Of a DNA stretch of 64,000 nt, positions 39,199 through 50,900 are shown piece after piece (position 1 is the first letter of the stretch; every line of letters begins with the position of its first letter). This stretch comes from Haliaeetus albicilla (Eukaryota; Chordata; Aves; Accipitriformes; Accipitridae). The notes under the pieces were generated by a model. The model did not search any database, was not told the origin of the DNA, and saw only the letters and a list, made by a program, of their open reading frames with translations. Made by a program: the position numbers and the translations under genes. Location: contig NC_091492.1 in assembly GCF_947461875.1 (NCBI RefSeq), positions 33,275,822 through 33,339,821 on the forward strand, given 5' to 3'.

Positions 39199-40337
39199 AC
39201 TTTAAAGCCAATAAGAGGGGGGCCAAGCATAAACAGAGTTTGGAAGAGAGCGGGACCTGGAAAGACTACTGTTAGCAGAGACAACTTTTGAAGTGGTAAG
39301 AGGGAAACGCAGCTCAGCTGAGTGCAGGCAGCAATACATTCAAGGTACATTGGTCTCCTCTGCCAAACATGGGTCAATGCCATTTCTACCAGGGCTTCAA
39401 GCCAGAATATAGCCAAAGTTTTTAGACCTTTGCACCTTCACACTGAATAGACTAATTTGTAATTTTTGGCAGTGCCAGCAATCACTGCTTGTACTCCCTT
39501 AGAAATACTGGCCCATTGCCCTATGAAGTACACAGATGTGCCAGCTAACTTCTGAGCTTTGCCTGCCACTAGGTAGATCTGTCGCTATTCTGAATTTACA
39601 TCTGGCGTTTGCCTTCCCTGGGGTGATTCTCTGTTGTTTAAGAATCATGTTCTTTTATCTGCTGAAGCTGATATGAAATGGTTTAATTGGAGACTTACTT
39701 TCATTATATAAATAATATATTAACCATGCATCTTATTTTCATTATGTGTGAGCTGCGGCACCAGTGTAGTTCTTGTGGTAATTGAAGGAATATTCATCCT
39801 TTTTACTCAGTGCACTCATTTTCTAGCTTTATCTCCCAGATAAACTGTACTTCAGTGTCTCTGCAAAATCTTACACAGAATTTCTTTTAGGTGCTGTATA
39901 GAGAAGCTGGCATTTCCTTTAAAAATGATTGGTCAATTTACCAGGAGAAGAATCTATTATGGATGTTGCTGTTGAAAAATGCCTGTGTTTGAAGTGAAGT
40001 ACTACCCATAAAAAGGGCACATGTAAATCAGTTCTGGATCTATATAAGATGATCTTCTCCCCTGTTTTTTTCTGGGTTGTAGCTAACTACTGAGGTTCAA
40101 CTTTTACACTGTGTTTTTCTGTCACATGTATAGTAATTATACCCGTTTCTGTATGTGAACAAAGGGCTTATTAGAAATATGGATGTCCCCCAAGTATTAA
40201 GTTAGCATGCCTATTACCTCCTTCATTTTGGCTGCTGAAGTGCATACCCTTATGTTTGATAATTGGAAAGTAATTTGTGAATTTTGCCCCTTTCACCAAA
40301 AGTGAAGCTTACTTCACATCTACAAAAAATATGAGAG

Positions 40338-40355
40338 TGCACAAATATTTGTGCA
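40338..40355. repeat. 18-bp perfect palindrome
   Basis: TGCACAAATATTTGTGCA equals its own reverse complement. The half-sequence TTGCACAAATA recurs at 40364-40374. The TTGTGCAA at 40349-40356 resembles a C/EBP site. Confidence 0.8.
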
Positions 40356-42950
40356 AATATCACTTGCACAAATACAGCATAACAGCTGATAAAGAGAAAT
40401 GTTACCACACCGTAAGTAGTTTGTGTATCATAGGCTTCTAGAAAAGAAAAATTAAGTAAGTGCTCCGTTTTCTGAAAGAGCCCTGAGTTCTGAATGTCTG
40501 CATTCTGCAAGTGGGAGCCCATGCTTCAGGCCTACCACAAAACTACAACTGAAATGGAAGTCAGCTGTAGTTAAGGGAGACACCTGGAAAATGAAGTTAT
40601 TGCTATCTAAAGCTGAGCATCCAAAACTGAAAACAAGCTAAGCCAGCTGCTTGAAGGGTATGAGGCAAAACCCAGATAAGTCATAGTGAATCTTTCCATT
40701 GGCTTCCAGTGAGATTGCAAGTGACTTGTAGGTGGTCACATTTGATTAGCAGAAGAAGTAAGGATAAAGCTGAGAAGTCCTTATTCTCTGTCTCCTGGTA
40801 TTTTTCCATTTGCTTTTTCTCTGTCCTGCAGTTTCTCAACTTTTATGCTTTGGACTTGGTTTGGCATTTTCCTGAAATTATCCCCAGCATCAAGTATTGT
40901 AACTGTGAATAAGGATCTTATTTCTTCTATCATTTACATGTTTCCAAGTTTTTGTCCTCTATATCCACATTTTAAAAGAATGCTAATAGGACTACCTGTC
41001 AAGAAATGTTACATTGCTGCTTCTGTTCTTAGGTAATTTACATAAATTATTTTTAAACATTACTTTAAATAAAATCCTCCACAGGAGCATAAAATTAAAG
41101 TTGGAATGTAGTTCAGTGTGAACAGTATTTATTACTGTGATTATACAGGCAATTGGATGAAGGCAGCATAAGTCATGTAAGACTTTCCCACCTTCCCTGT
41201 TCTGTTCTCTTGGCAGATATGGAGGGAGGAAAAGAACGTGTCTCTAAAGTTGGAGTCATTGGCTCTGTATCTGCAGTGTCTGATAGATGCAGCCTCAGGG
41301 TACTGTCTAGACCAGCCTCACCTAGCTTCTTTAGGGACAGGCTCACAAGCAGTCCGAAAATACCCTCTTCAGACCGCGTGGGTTCCAAGTAAGGGACTCA
41401 ATACGCTACTTCAGTTAGCACGTACCTGAATGCAAGGTAGTTGTGGGCGGAGAGCAGGCCGGGTATGAAGCACGTGGCCCTCGTGGCTCTTCCAGAGGCC
41501 GCACTTTCAGTGCTGTGTGGACAGAGCAAAGATTACAAGCAGTACTGATGTTACGTAAAATAAGAGGTTACTGTTAATATGCATGTATGAAAATCATCTT
41601 CTTCTATTACCTAGTTACAGACCTTTCCAACAGAACTGATGTGCATCTCTGACTCTTTAAACTTCATGGCAGTGATGCATATATTGATAGTTTGTCTTGT
41701 CAGTGAGAGTCAAAGCAGTAATTATAACATGTTCAATGTGATTTCACATATCAGTGTTTCCCAGGGGTCACGTTATAGTTATGTATTATGCATAGGCATC
41801 CCTTGCATTACAACAGCAACATGATTCTGTGGTAACCAAAGATTTTATACCTGCGTATGTATTTCGATACACTGTGTACTTAGGTTTTCAAGTATAGTTT
41901 GCTAGTTAACCTAGTGTTGATATGAACTCTGGTCTTATTTGTGATTTTCCTTTCATAGCTGACAGACTGTGTAAATAATAGATCTGCTTCTCCCATCCTT
42001 TTTGTTCCCCATGTCCCAATGCACTGATCTTCACTACCAATTGTGTAGTAATGCGTTATCTTAATTTTCCAGTGACACAATAGCTATCTACTTTTCTGAG
42101 CTGAACCAAGACACTATTTTGCGTAGATCTGAGCACATTTGTAATCAAGCTGAAGTATTGGAAGTTGTCTCTTGATAGAAAATTAGACCAGCTGCTCAGA
42201 AGAGATTAGTTCAGACATCAAATCTCCTTTCACACGTTTGAAGTTCACAATTTCTCTTCCCTAAAACTAAATTAGAGTGGCAGAGGAGCAGGCAAAGGAA
42301 TAGTTGTAATCTGTGAGGTCTAGTATTTTGCCCAGTAAAGTTAAAGGAAATTCATAGGTGGCTTTTTTGCAGAGTTTCTTGAGCTAACACTGCTGTATCT
42401 GTAACTGCCCACATACATCTACTCGGAAGAGCTTGTTGCTGCATGCCTGCTCTTATCTTTGTTCTGTGACTATATTTATGTAGTGAGTTTTTTAATCTTA
42501 CCATAAAATTAACTAAAGATGTCACAGTAGCAATGAGATATAAGTTTAGCTGAGCTGAGATCAAACATCTAATGCCAGTTGTCCTCCATGCAGGAGAGCA
42601 GGTGAATTGTTTAATTTATAACCAGCCTGGTTTTCTAACACGTGGGTAGGCAAACAATTTTTGTGTCATTAAATTTGTTGCTCGTATTTGTCTTAATGCT
42701 CTTTGGATTGTCTTTGATTTTAAATGTCTTAGTTCGTGGGCTGTGTAAAATAATATATAAAATAATTATTTATTGATCATTGTTTATAAAAAAACTATGG
42801 TACTTGACCTTGAAAAATGACTTTGAATAGCTTCATATATTGGCTCACAGTTGAAGTGCTTTACCAAAATCAAGATATGGGTACAAGCTATTTCAGTATC
42901 ATTAGAACTTCAAGGAACTTTTAATTTATTATTTTCTTTATCTTTTTTAG

Positions 42951-43097
42951 GAGTTTGTTGCGCTGTCCAAGAGTTTGATGAATGACCCCATTATGGAAAG
43001 AGAAATTGTAACAAGGGCCAAAGACTACGTGAAGAAACATCATTCATGGGAAAGTGAAAGAAAAGCCTATCAGACTCTTGTCCTAAGACTCCAGTGA
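42951..43097 (+). CDS. GLT1D1: GLT1D1 terminal coding exon i and stop
   Basis: This is the final coding exon: 48 codons plus TGA at 43095-43097, after the acceptor TCTTTTTTAG. It begins E-F-V-A-L-S-K-S-L and contains H-H-S-W-E-S-E-R-K-A-Y-Q, the C-terminal helices that pack back on the N-terminal domain in GT-B proteins. The end, L-V-L-R-L-Q, is a few residues shorter than the mammalian tail as I remember it. The sequence after the stop is AT-rich and non-coding, consistent with a 3' UTR. Confidence 0.95.
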   Translation, partial: EFVALSKSLMNDPIMEREIVTRAKDYVKKHHSWESERKAYQTLVLRLQ

Positions 43098-44019
43098 ACT
43101 GCAAGACTACAGCTGATACCCGGCAGTCTATGTAGAGCACTTTAATGATGGATATGTAATTAGCTTTGGGTACCTCTTGGTTTCTTTTTAGACGAGATAG
43201 TAGGACATGCATTATTATTCTATTCAAACATACCAACATCACAGGAGTTGCCTGCTACTTCAAACTATCACATTTATCTAATTCAGCACACTGTCTCTAG
43301 TGTACCAATTCATCAGAGGCTGGTATCGTTTTGTAAGATCACATAGGAGAAATATACTCCTTGAGCAGACACAAAATTTTTGTTGTTGTAAGGCCTCAAA
43401 GGGAGGGTGATTTCTTGTACACAGTGAAGCACTCCACCACATAGAGCTCACATCAAATGTTCTGATGGTGTTGCATCCTAATGAAACTGCAGTAGCAGTT
43501 TTCTTTCCAGTTATACCAGTCTGAATGTATTTGGGTACACGTGACATGCACATATACGTCCATAAAGCCAAGATTAGTTACATAAACAGTGTATAAAATC
43601 ATTAAGATGAAAGCTTTCTTAAGACTGAAAGATCAACATATCTGTTGACTGCATAATGATCAGGGGGCCAAAAAGCAGGCAGAGTGTTGATGCTTGGGAA
43701 AAGTGAGGAGTATAGGGCATGTCTTGTACTGCCCTCTAAGTACCTGAATTGTTTTCAGATAAGCTGATATGACCAAACAGTCCCATGCCTGCATTTTCTC
43801 TTGGGTGCTGGGACTAGAGCAGGAAGGTTGGAACAGCACCCAACAGCCGTACATGGCTTCAGATTCCAGAGCTGCTCAGTGCTGCCCGCAGCAGCAAGAC
43901 GTGCTTGCAGACAGAGACGCTTTGTTACACAAACTACCTCTTAGTTTGCCAGTTTCTTTGGTACCTCTGTGATTTACTTATTTACCAAAAGATTTATGAG
44001 AGCTGTAAAAAGGGATGAA

Positions 44020-44035
44020 GGGGGGGGGGGGGGGG
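44020..44035 (+). repeat. (G)16 homopolymer in the 3' UTR
   Basis: Sixteen consecutive G follow the sequence GGGATGAA. In a transcript read on this strand it would be a G-run able to form a quadruplex. Length is probably polymorphic and prone to sequencing error. Confidence 0.9.
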
Positions 44036-44280
44036 AGATATTTTGAATTTACTATGTATTTTGGTACTGTTCATTCTCGTTTGTGGCTTTCAGGATATAT
44101 TGTAGTATATGGCAGCAGGCTATCTTAAAGTGAGACTTATCTGTGCTTGAAGTCCATACTAATCGTTCCTGCCAGCCCAGTGATTATGGGCCTATCTTTG
44201 AATCCATAATAAGTCATCAAAGGACTTCTTACATTTACAGAAAAAAAAGAGGGTCATATTTTTAACTACCAACTCTATGT

Positions 44281-44308
44281 GCTTTGTATAGGCTGCTTTG
44301 TATAGGCT
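44281..44308 (+). repeat. 14-bp perfect tandem duplication in the 3' UTR
   Basis: The unit GCTTTGTATAGGCT is present twice head to tail (44281-44294 and 44295-44308). It is followed a few bases on by a second small duplication of CCAGTGAG. It looks like replication slippage. Confidence 0.85.
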
Positions 44309-44921
44309 GCCCCCAGTGAGAACCAGTGAGATGTTTTCTATTGTTGTGTCAGACTTTTCTTTGTAATAATGAAGTTCACTGTGTATTTTAAGCATTCCTC
44401 TTTATTTTTGATGTTTTGCAGCTGTTGGGACAGTAAACAAGAAAGTAATTTGAATGTCATGTATTGACTTCTCCAAAATTTCCCCCCCTTTTATCCTAAT
44501 GGGCTTCTGCTCAGCATTGCCTTCGATAACACAATCCTCAAGGGCAAAACTGGCCTGATTTGAAATCCAAGAATTGCTACACACCCTTCTGAGCACATTT
44601 TTCCTAAATATTTCCTAAATATTTCCCTTTGACATGCTGGGGTGTAAGTACATCGTGCTAGTTCTCAGTTTAAAAGCCACCAGCCAACATCTACCACTGA
44701 GCAGTTTCTAAATCTGCAGCTGAACCAGCCTGCTGGGTTTTCCCTGCTGTCTCAGGAGGAGCCATATTTCTTTGGACATCTCCGTTACCTGTGAGTAGTG
44801 AGGCCTCTCGTGGGATTGCAGTGTCTCTTTTGGCCACAGCAAACTATATACTAAAGGAGGAACCCCTACAACATGGATTTTCAGCATGACGTATGTGGTA
44901 TGGGACCTTTATAGGCAACAG

Positions 44922-44927
44922 AATAAA
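44922..44927 (+). promoter_or_regulatory. Candidate poly(A) signal AATAAA
   Basis: This is the first exact AATAAA after the GLT1D1 stop codon, 1.8 kb downstream. The following 40 bases are only moderately GT-rich, so strength cannot be judged. Further AATAAA copies occur around 45115-45130. Confidence 0.35.
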
Positions 44928-44945
44928 AAAGACCATTTGTAGCTA

Positions 44946-47900
44946 ACTGAGCGGACTCCAGGGAGTCCTGTTCCTCTCAGAACATCTTCTCCCAGCTCTC
45001 CTCTGCCAGTGTATCTCTGATAACGTGCTCATTTGCCTTTGATCCTTAGCCATTCCCCCACCGCCCCTTCCTATAGTATTGGTTGTCTTCTGAGAAATAC
45101 AGATTATTAAAAACAAATAAACGAATAAATATTGTGGGATAGAAATCTAAGCACTGAGCTAATAGTAAATTATTAGTAATAGTAATGATTAGAAAGCTTT
45201 TTCTAAAGCACGATATATTTATTACCAAGCTTCAAGCAACTAAATACATTGATCTGGAATTTGTGCTATTTCCAGCAAAACAAAACATGTTCAAGTGAGA
45301 AATTCTGCTACACCCTCAGAATGTAATTAACATATGATTTTTCAGGCTGTATTTAATCTATAAATATGAAATCTGCATCTGGGAAACAGCATGCTCATTT
45401 GCATGTGATAACCATACCAGAAGCACAAACAACCCTTCTGCAATATATGCATTAAGAAAAAAAAAAAGAAAACAACCAAAATAGTGGTGAGATCAGCCCT
45501 CAGGACTGTTTTACAGTCATCAAACGAGGCAGCGTTCATCAATCAAGGGCATTCAGCTTTGATATCATTTATCACATGGGCTTGTGTTCTGCAACATGAA
45601 GCCTGTCTATTAAGGCTAAAAGGTTGGGGCAACAACTGCTAGGGAATTTCATCATAATAAATTGCTATTGAATTTATGTTTTAAATTTCATCCAGTCTTA
45701 TGTTCCAGGTCCATAAATATTCAATGAATCTTGTAAGTCCTTGTAAAGAAAATATTAGACCCATGCAAGCAATTTTAGGTATAATTATCTTTCAAGCAAC
45801 TTCACTCAAATGTTTTTATATTTAAGACTAAACCTTTTGTTGTCCTGCAGCCCTAATTGTAGTATTTCTCTTCCCCCTTCAAAGCCCCATTTCTTATCCT
45901 AGTAGCTTTTTAAGCAAGGCACGCTGTGATGAGATACAGATACAACTCCAAAAATAGCATTTGTTCTGCTTGCAGGAAAAACCTGCATTGTGCATTTACC
46001 CCGCGGCTAATTCTGTATTTCAGGACCTTGAAATGTACTGTTAATTAATCCAATTACATGCATTTTATTTTGCAATTAATTCTGCCATTGAATCCACAGG
46101 ACCTGAATGAAAGCAGTGGACCTGTACAATGGGTGCTACTACGCTGTTTCCTTTCTCGGCACAATTATTTCAGAAGTGGAGACAATTTGGTAGCGTGTGG
46201 CCAAACCCAGCTAGAGCCTGTGGTGTGTGGAATGAGAGCTTCCTGAATTAGGATTTCATTTTAATTAGCCCTAAAGCATACATACTCCAATTTTTACAGT
46301 TAGTTTCTACATTCCCATTACAGACTTAACCAGCGTATGCCCTAAGAACAGTGATACTGAGTTAAGTCTTCCCATTTTTGCCTGCCCCCAGGCAAAAATT
46401 TACTGTTGGCTTAAACCAGCAAGGATTTACCAGCTCCCACCTCCTGAACTGGCTTAGCTTAGCAATAACCAGAGCACCTCAGAGGTGGGCTGTACGGTGC
46501 TTCTGGAGGGAAAGAATGTAGTCTGACAGAACTGGGGAAAGGATTTAGATATATATCTCTAAGGATTTAAAGAAAACAAAAGTAAAACTTTTCTCTTTGG
46601 ACTCCTTACAGCTCATTTTAGAAATATTTAGAATATTTCAGACAAAAAGCAGCAGAGGAAGGAACGGGAGTATGACTATGGCTGTAAGGATATTAGCACA
46701 TTCTTTCAATATTTTAGAAAAGACTATACCTGAGGAGACTTAGCTCCAAAAATAATTAAAGTGACATGGCGTTTTGAGCATTAACATTTTAAATTCAGCT
46801 TTTGCACATCGCAAAAGTTGATTGTTGCAATAGTTACCAGGGATGCCAAGGTTTGCACGATTCCTACATGTTCAGCCGTGATGGCTTTGGTAGCTTGGCT
46901 GAGTCAACAGCTTAATTCAGAGCCCTTTGGGATGGCACTGGCAGTCTGATGCTGACCATTGTGATTTCAATTTCTAACAGAACTTCAGAGCTCCAAATTA
47001 GCAAAAGGTAGTTGCTTGGTGATCTCAGGGAAATCAGTTTTGATGTTTTGCTATTAACCTTCTTGACATATCGGGACGTAAAGACAACCGTCAAAAGAGA
47101 ATCTTAAATTATATATTGGAAGACTTAAAAGTACTTGTACTCCTTCTGCAAATCATTTACCATCAACTTAGCCTGAGTATTAAGACATCCAAACATCTGC
47201 AAATGCTACTTTTATGTTTAATGAATGCACAAGTACTTCAGTCTTCTTTTTCAACGTATTTTCTCCTCTCTATTGGGCTCATAACCCATTCTGTCCCTTT
47301 CTCCCCTCAGTCTTTTTAATCTTTTGGTCAAGAACCATTCCACATGAAAATAAAGAAACAGTTTTGTCAAGGGCTTGTCAGAGGAGATGGGTGCTTCCAT
47401 GTGGAAATCAATCATTTAATGGCTCAGTGGGATCTGAACATTTTTTTTCATTAAGTTGTCCAAAGTAATTTCATCACTCCAGAATTTATTTCACTTCCAC
47501 CTTCCTCTGTCTGGTTGGTCCAAGCCCAGTTGCTTTAATGTTTGAAACTTAAACCCCATATAAGAGCAGGTCTCTACAGCCTGAGCTGCAATTGCTTGGT
47601 ATCTCCTTGCACGTCCCAGTATTCCTAGAGGCCATGGGTACCTTTAATTCTGCCTGACATAGTCAAAGGAAAGTCTTGATCTTCCAAAGTCTTAACTGCA
47701 TTTAGAATTTTAGCGTAAAGGATCTACTATTAAAAAAAAAGAGACTTATGGTCACCAATACAAGAACAAATTGTAAGATAAAACCAGGATTTCTAATTTT
47801 TTAAAAACAATCTAAATTTTGTTAAAGGGGTGGATAATTTTTATGTGCAATTTAATCCTCTTTAAATGAACCATATTTTCATCAAGTAACTGTTCCATGT

Positions 47901-50900
47901 CATTCCTATGACATCTAATTTTAGGTATTAAATATTGAGGGCACTTGAAATCTCTCATCCTTTCCAAAAATGTAGGCCAGTATTTGTTTTGTCCAGTGCC
48001 TGAAAAATGATTCTAGAGATTCATTTTCCCTAGAGCATTACCATTAAGCTAATTTAAAACATTTATTTAAAATTAAACAATACATTTTAATAAGAACAGC
48101 AGAGAACATCTGGTTACTGAGAAATCATAGTTGTGGACACCTGACCTGAAACAGCATTTAAAACACCCCTACAGCACCCTTTAACCCTTCCTACTCCAGA
48201 AGCAAGTCGTATCACCTCTTTCGTCTTTTAGTATGCTTCCTACATTGCAATTTCTGTTCTTGTGTACTTCAGCACAAATCTTCTTAAGACGTAAGTCCAG
48301 CTATAACTATAACCTTGCTAGATAGAGGTCACTTATTTCATTTTTCTGATTCAATCAAGTTACATCAGGCATTGAAGCTAAACGCCCCTCTACTTCTTCA
48401 AAAATTAATCCCTGCCGTTGAAAAGTTGCGCTGTTATTTTAGTGGCTTTAATGAAGTGAAATGAGTTCCGGAATCTTTAATTTAACTTGAGTAATATATC
48501 AAAAGCTTATATGCTTGGAGCATGGCCTTTGCCATCCCTTACAGCCTCCTAGCTTCTTTCCTTACTTTTTTTTCCTTTTAAAGATATGTTTAAGTAAGAA
48601 GTCACCTGACATCCCATTAAAAAAGATAGAAATTCCTGCTTAACTTGCAGAAGTGGTCACACCTTGCATCACCCACTGCGGTGCATGCCTGAGTCACCCA
48701 AATAATTGCCGAGCTTTCCAGAGGCAGTGCTTGCCCACGCTCTTTAGCACGAGGGCTCCGAGCTTTTGGGGCAGGAGGAGGCTGCAGGCTATCTGCATGG
48801 CTTTTACCACAACAGTGTGCTGGTCTACAGCAGAAATAATAAATACTCTTGGCAAACTATTGGCTCTCCAATCCCCAGTTAGGTACCTGGTATAATCCAA
48901 CAACAACAACAAACCGTTATTTGAAGAGCAAGGTAAGGCTGTAAAGGTAACACACTCTAATGAAGTAATAATGCTCTCAGATATTGGTACAAAATGTTAG
49001 CATTTCAGTCCTTCTTTAGAAGTTGACCGCTGAATTCAGAGTCAGACTGTGACACTATTGTGGCATTACCTCTTGCTCCTCAAACAGCCTCAGCAACTGT
49101 TGCATTACAAGGTGCTATCATCTGACATGAATAAAGGCATTAAAGGCTGGCTCACACTTTGTAATGTGGTTTAAAACAAGTTTGTCTGGCCAAGTGTTAG
49201 TGACAATGCTGCTATTTACAGACTGCACTGCAACTCAGGCAAAAAAGTTGCATCTTTTTCTGTATGAAAGTATAGCAAAGTAAGACGCAATGGGGAAATT
49301 TAATAACCATTTTCTGGAATAGGGGAACATTAGTATTACATGTTCTGAATATTCATCATCTTTTAATACCATGTCACTCTCTTTTGATCTTAGTATGACC
49401 CTAGTAATGATTCTATTCTGAACAGCTTTACAGTATTTCACAAAGCCTGTAGCTCATCTTTGGTTTTGTATTTACTGTTTCTCACTGATTACATCCCTTA
49501 CTGTTGTAGCCTTGGGAAATGCTCCAAGGTGTCCCTGCAGTATTACACATCTAGTTACCTAGTGCATCTTCCATCCTTTTTAGTTACTTTTCTGTAGCTT
49601 AATGAGATCATTTTTCTATCCCCTCCACTCTTAAAACGTTTGTCCCTGCATGTCATTTGTTTGAATAAAACATCAGGATGTGTTTAAGCTTGCATGGGGA
49701 GGGCGAAGTCTGCCAGCCATCACTGTTAAGGTAACATTGTTCCACACTGAAGCTACTTCTGTTCTTTTATCCTCCAGCTTGCCAAGCTCAGGTTTTGCCA
49801 ACAGGCAGCTCTACAGCAGGATTGAGTCGCCTAACCCGGCTCAAATATGGGATGCCTTTTGCAGCAGTAGCCCAGAACAACGGGGCATTTTGTACCACTG
49901 AGAAGCGGGAGCTGTAGGCATGCTCGTGGACTTACAGGGAAAACCATAAATGAAATGGGAAAGTCAGCCAAAGCAGAAAAAAAAAAGAAGAGGTGTAGCC
50001 TCAACCCTTCTCTCTGCTAAGCAGGGGAAGCTTTGAAGGATTATTACTGATATCTTTCAAGAAGTTTGCATTTGTTTTGAGGATAAGGAGAAGAGTAATT
50101 CATAGAACTATTGTTCTCTTCTCCAGCAGGTAAGACTGCAAACTAGGGAGTCCCCCCCCTTAAAAGAAAAGTGCATTTTAGACTCTGTTCTGTGAGGCTG
50201 GGATCTCCTGATAACTGCACATGCCTCTACAGGTCACTGCAGGAGCTCCAGCCTGCTAATATTGTAGCACTTGCTTGAGTTTTGCCAGTGCGATGCAACA
50301 TCATTCTAAATGTCACATCAGGAGACAACAGAGCAGACTGGGGGGCTGAACTGTGTCGTGGAAGGGAACATATCACACAGCAAGTCACTCACTGGACTAG
50401 AATATATCTTCTGGTCCTGGACTGTGGTATCTCTGCAGCCCAGTGAACCACAGTGGAGGGATTTTTGTTGGGACTGAATGCAAATGCTTGTTCGCAAGGA
50501 CTAGGTTGAGACTGCCAAGACCAACTGCTTTCATCCCATTGAAACAAAGCTCCATCATACAGCTGGTGGCACTGTGAGATCACAGCTTCATCAGGCTTTA
50601 AATGGAAGGACCAGTCTAAGAGAGTCAGTCTCTATTGTCACTACACTCCTACCTCACGCTGCTGACACCCGTAAAGTTAAATCCCATTTTTAAACAGGAA
50701 GAACTGATCTTCAGGTCTGTAGCTTTTCAGCAGCAGTCATTCATTCTCATGGAAGGCTCCTATTTATGTGTCTGGTTCAACGTCTCCAGTCCCAGCCCCA
50801 GGCAATTGATTGAACCAGTACACTAAAAGCCATGTAACGGAGATGTGCGGAGGTTCAGCTGGCATCTGTAGTGTCGATGGGCAGCTCAGGAGAAAATGGG

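Larger units (their letters stand above)
36673..42950 (+). other. GLT1D1 intron between exons h and i (6.3 kb)
   Basis: This is an intron with donor GTAAAA and acceptor TTTTTTAG. The first 315 bases continue the coding frame of exon h without a stop. Further in are an 18-bp near-perfect tandem duplication (39163-39198) and an 18-bp palindrome (40338-40355). Confidence 0.8.
1..44945 (+). other. GLT1D1: GLT1D1 gene body, 3' portion (partial gene)
   Basis: Nine exons read as one continuous 234-residue C-terminal segment of glycosyltransferase 1 domain-containing protein 1. Each exon matches, in order, the vertebrate protein as I know it, and each is bounded by AG and GT. Intron phases in order are 2, 0, 1, 1, 1, 0, 2, 0, 0. 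The family is a GT-B fold, GT4-like glycosyltransferase. The acceptor is not firmly established; a link to PD-L1 glycosylation has been reported in human lymphoma. Visible functional parts are G-L-R-R-V-K (segment residues 66-71), I-I-G-P (94-97), S-E-G-M-S followed by the E-x7-E pair (E145 and E153), and the R-N-I-P-G-N loop in the next exon. The N-terminal domain and start codon are off the left edge. The intron before the first visible exon starts outside the window. The 3' end is placed just after the AATAAA at 44922 and is an estimate. Confidence 0.93.
43098..44945 (+). other. GLT1D1: Probable GLT1D1 3' UTR
   Basis: The sequence from the stop codon to just past the first canonical AATAAA (44922-44927) has no long open frame that resembles a protein. 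It contains a run of 16 G at 44020-44035, a perfect 14-bp tandem duplication at 44281-44308, and a duplicated TTTCCTAAATA unit near 44603-44626. The true cleavage site is unknown. A non-canonical signal could end the transcript earlier, or the AATAAA copies near 45115-45130 could end it later. Confidence 0.45.
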
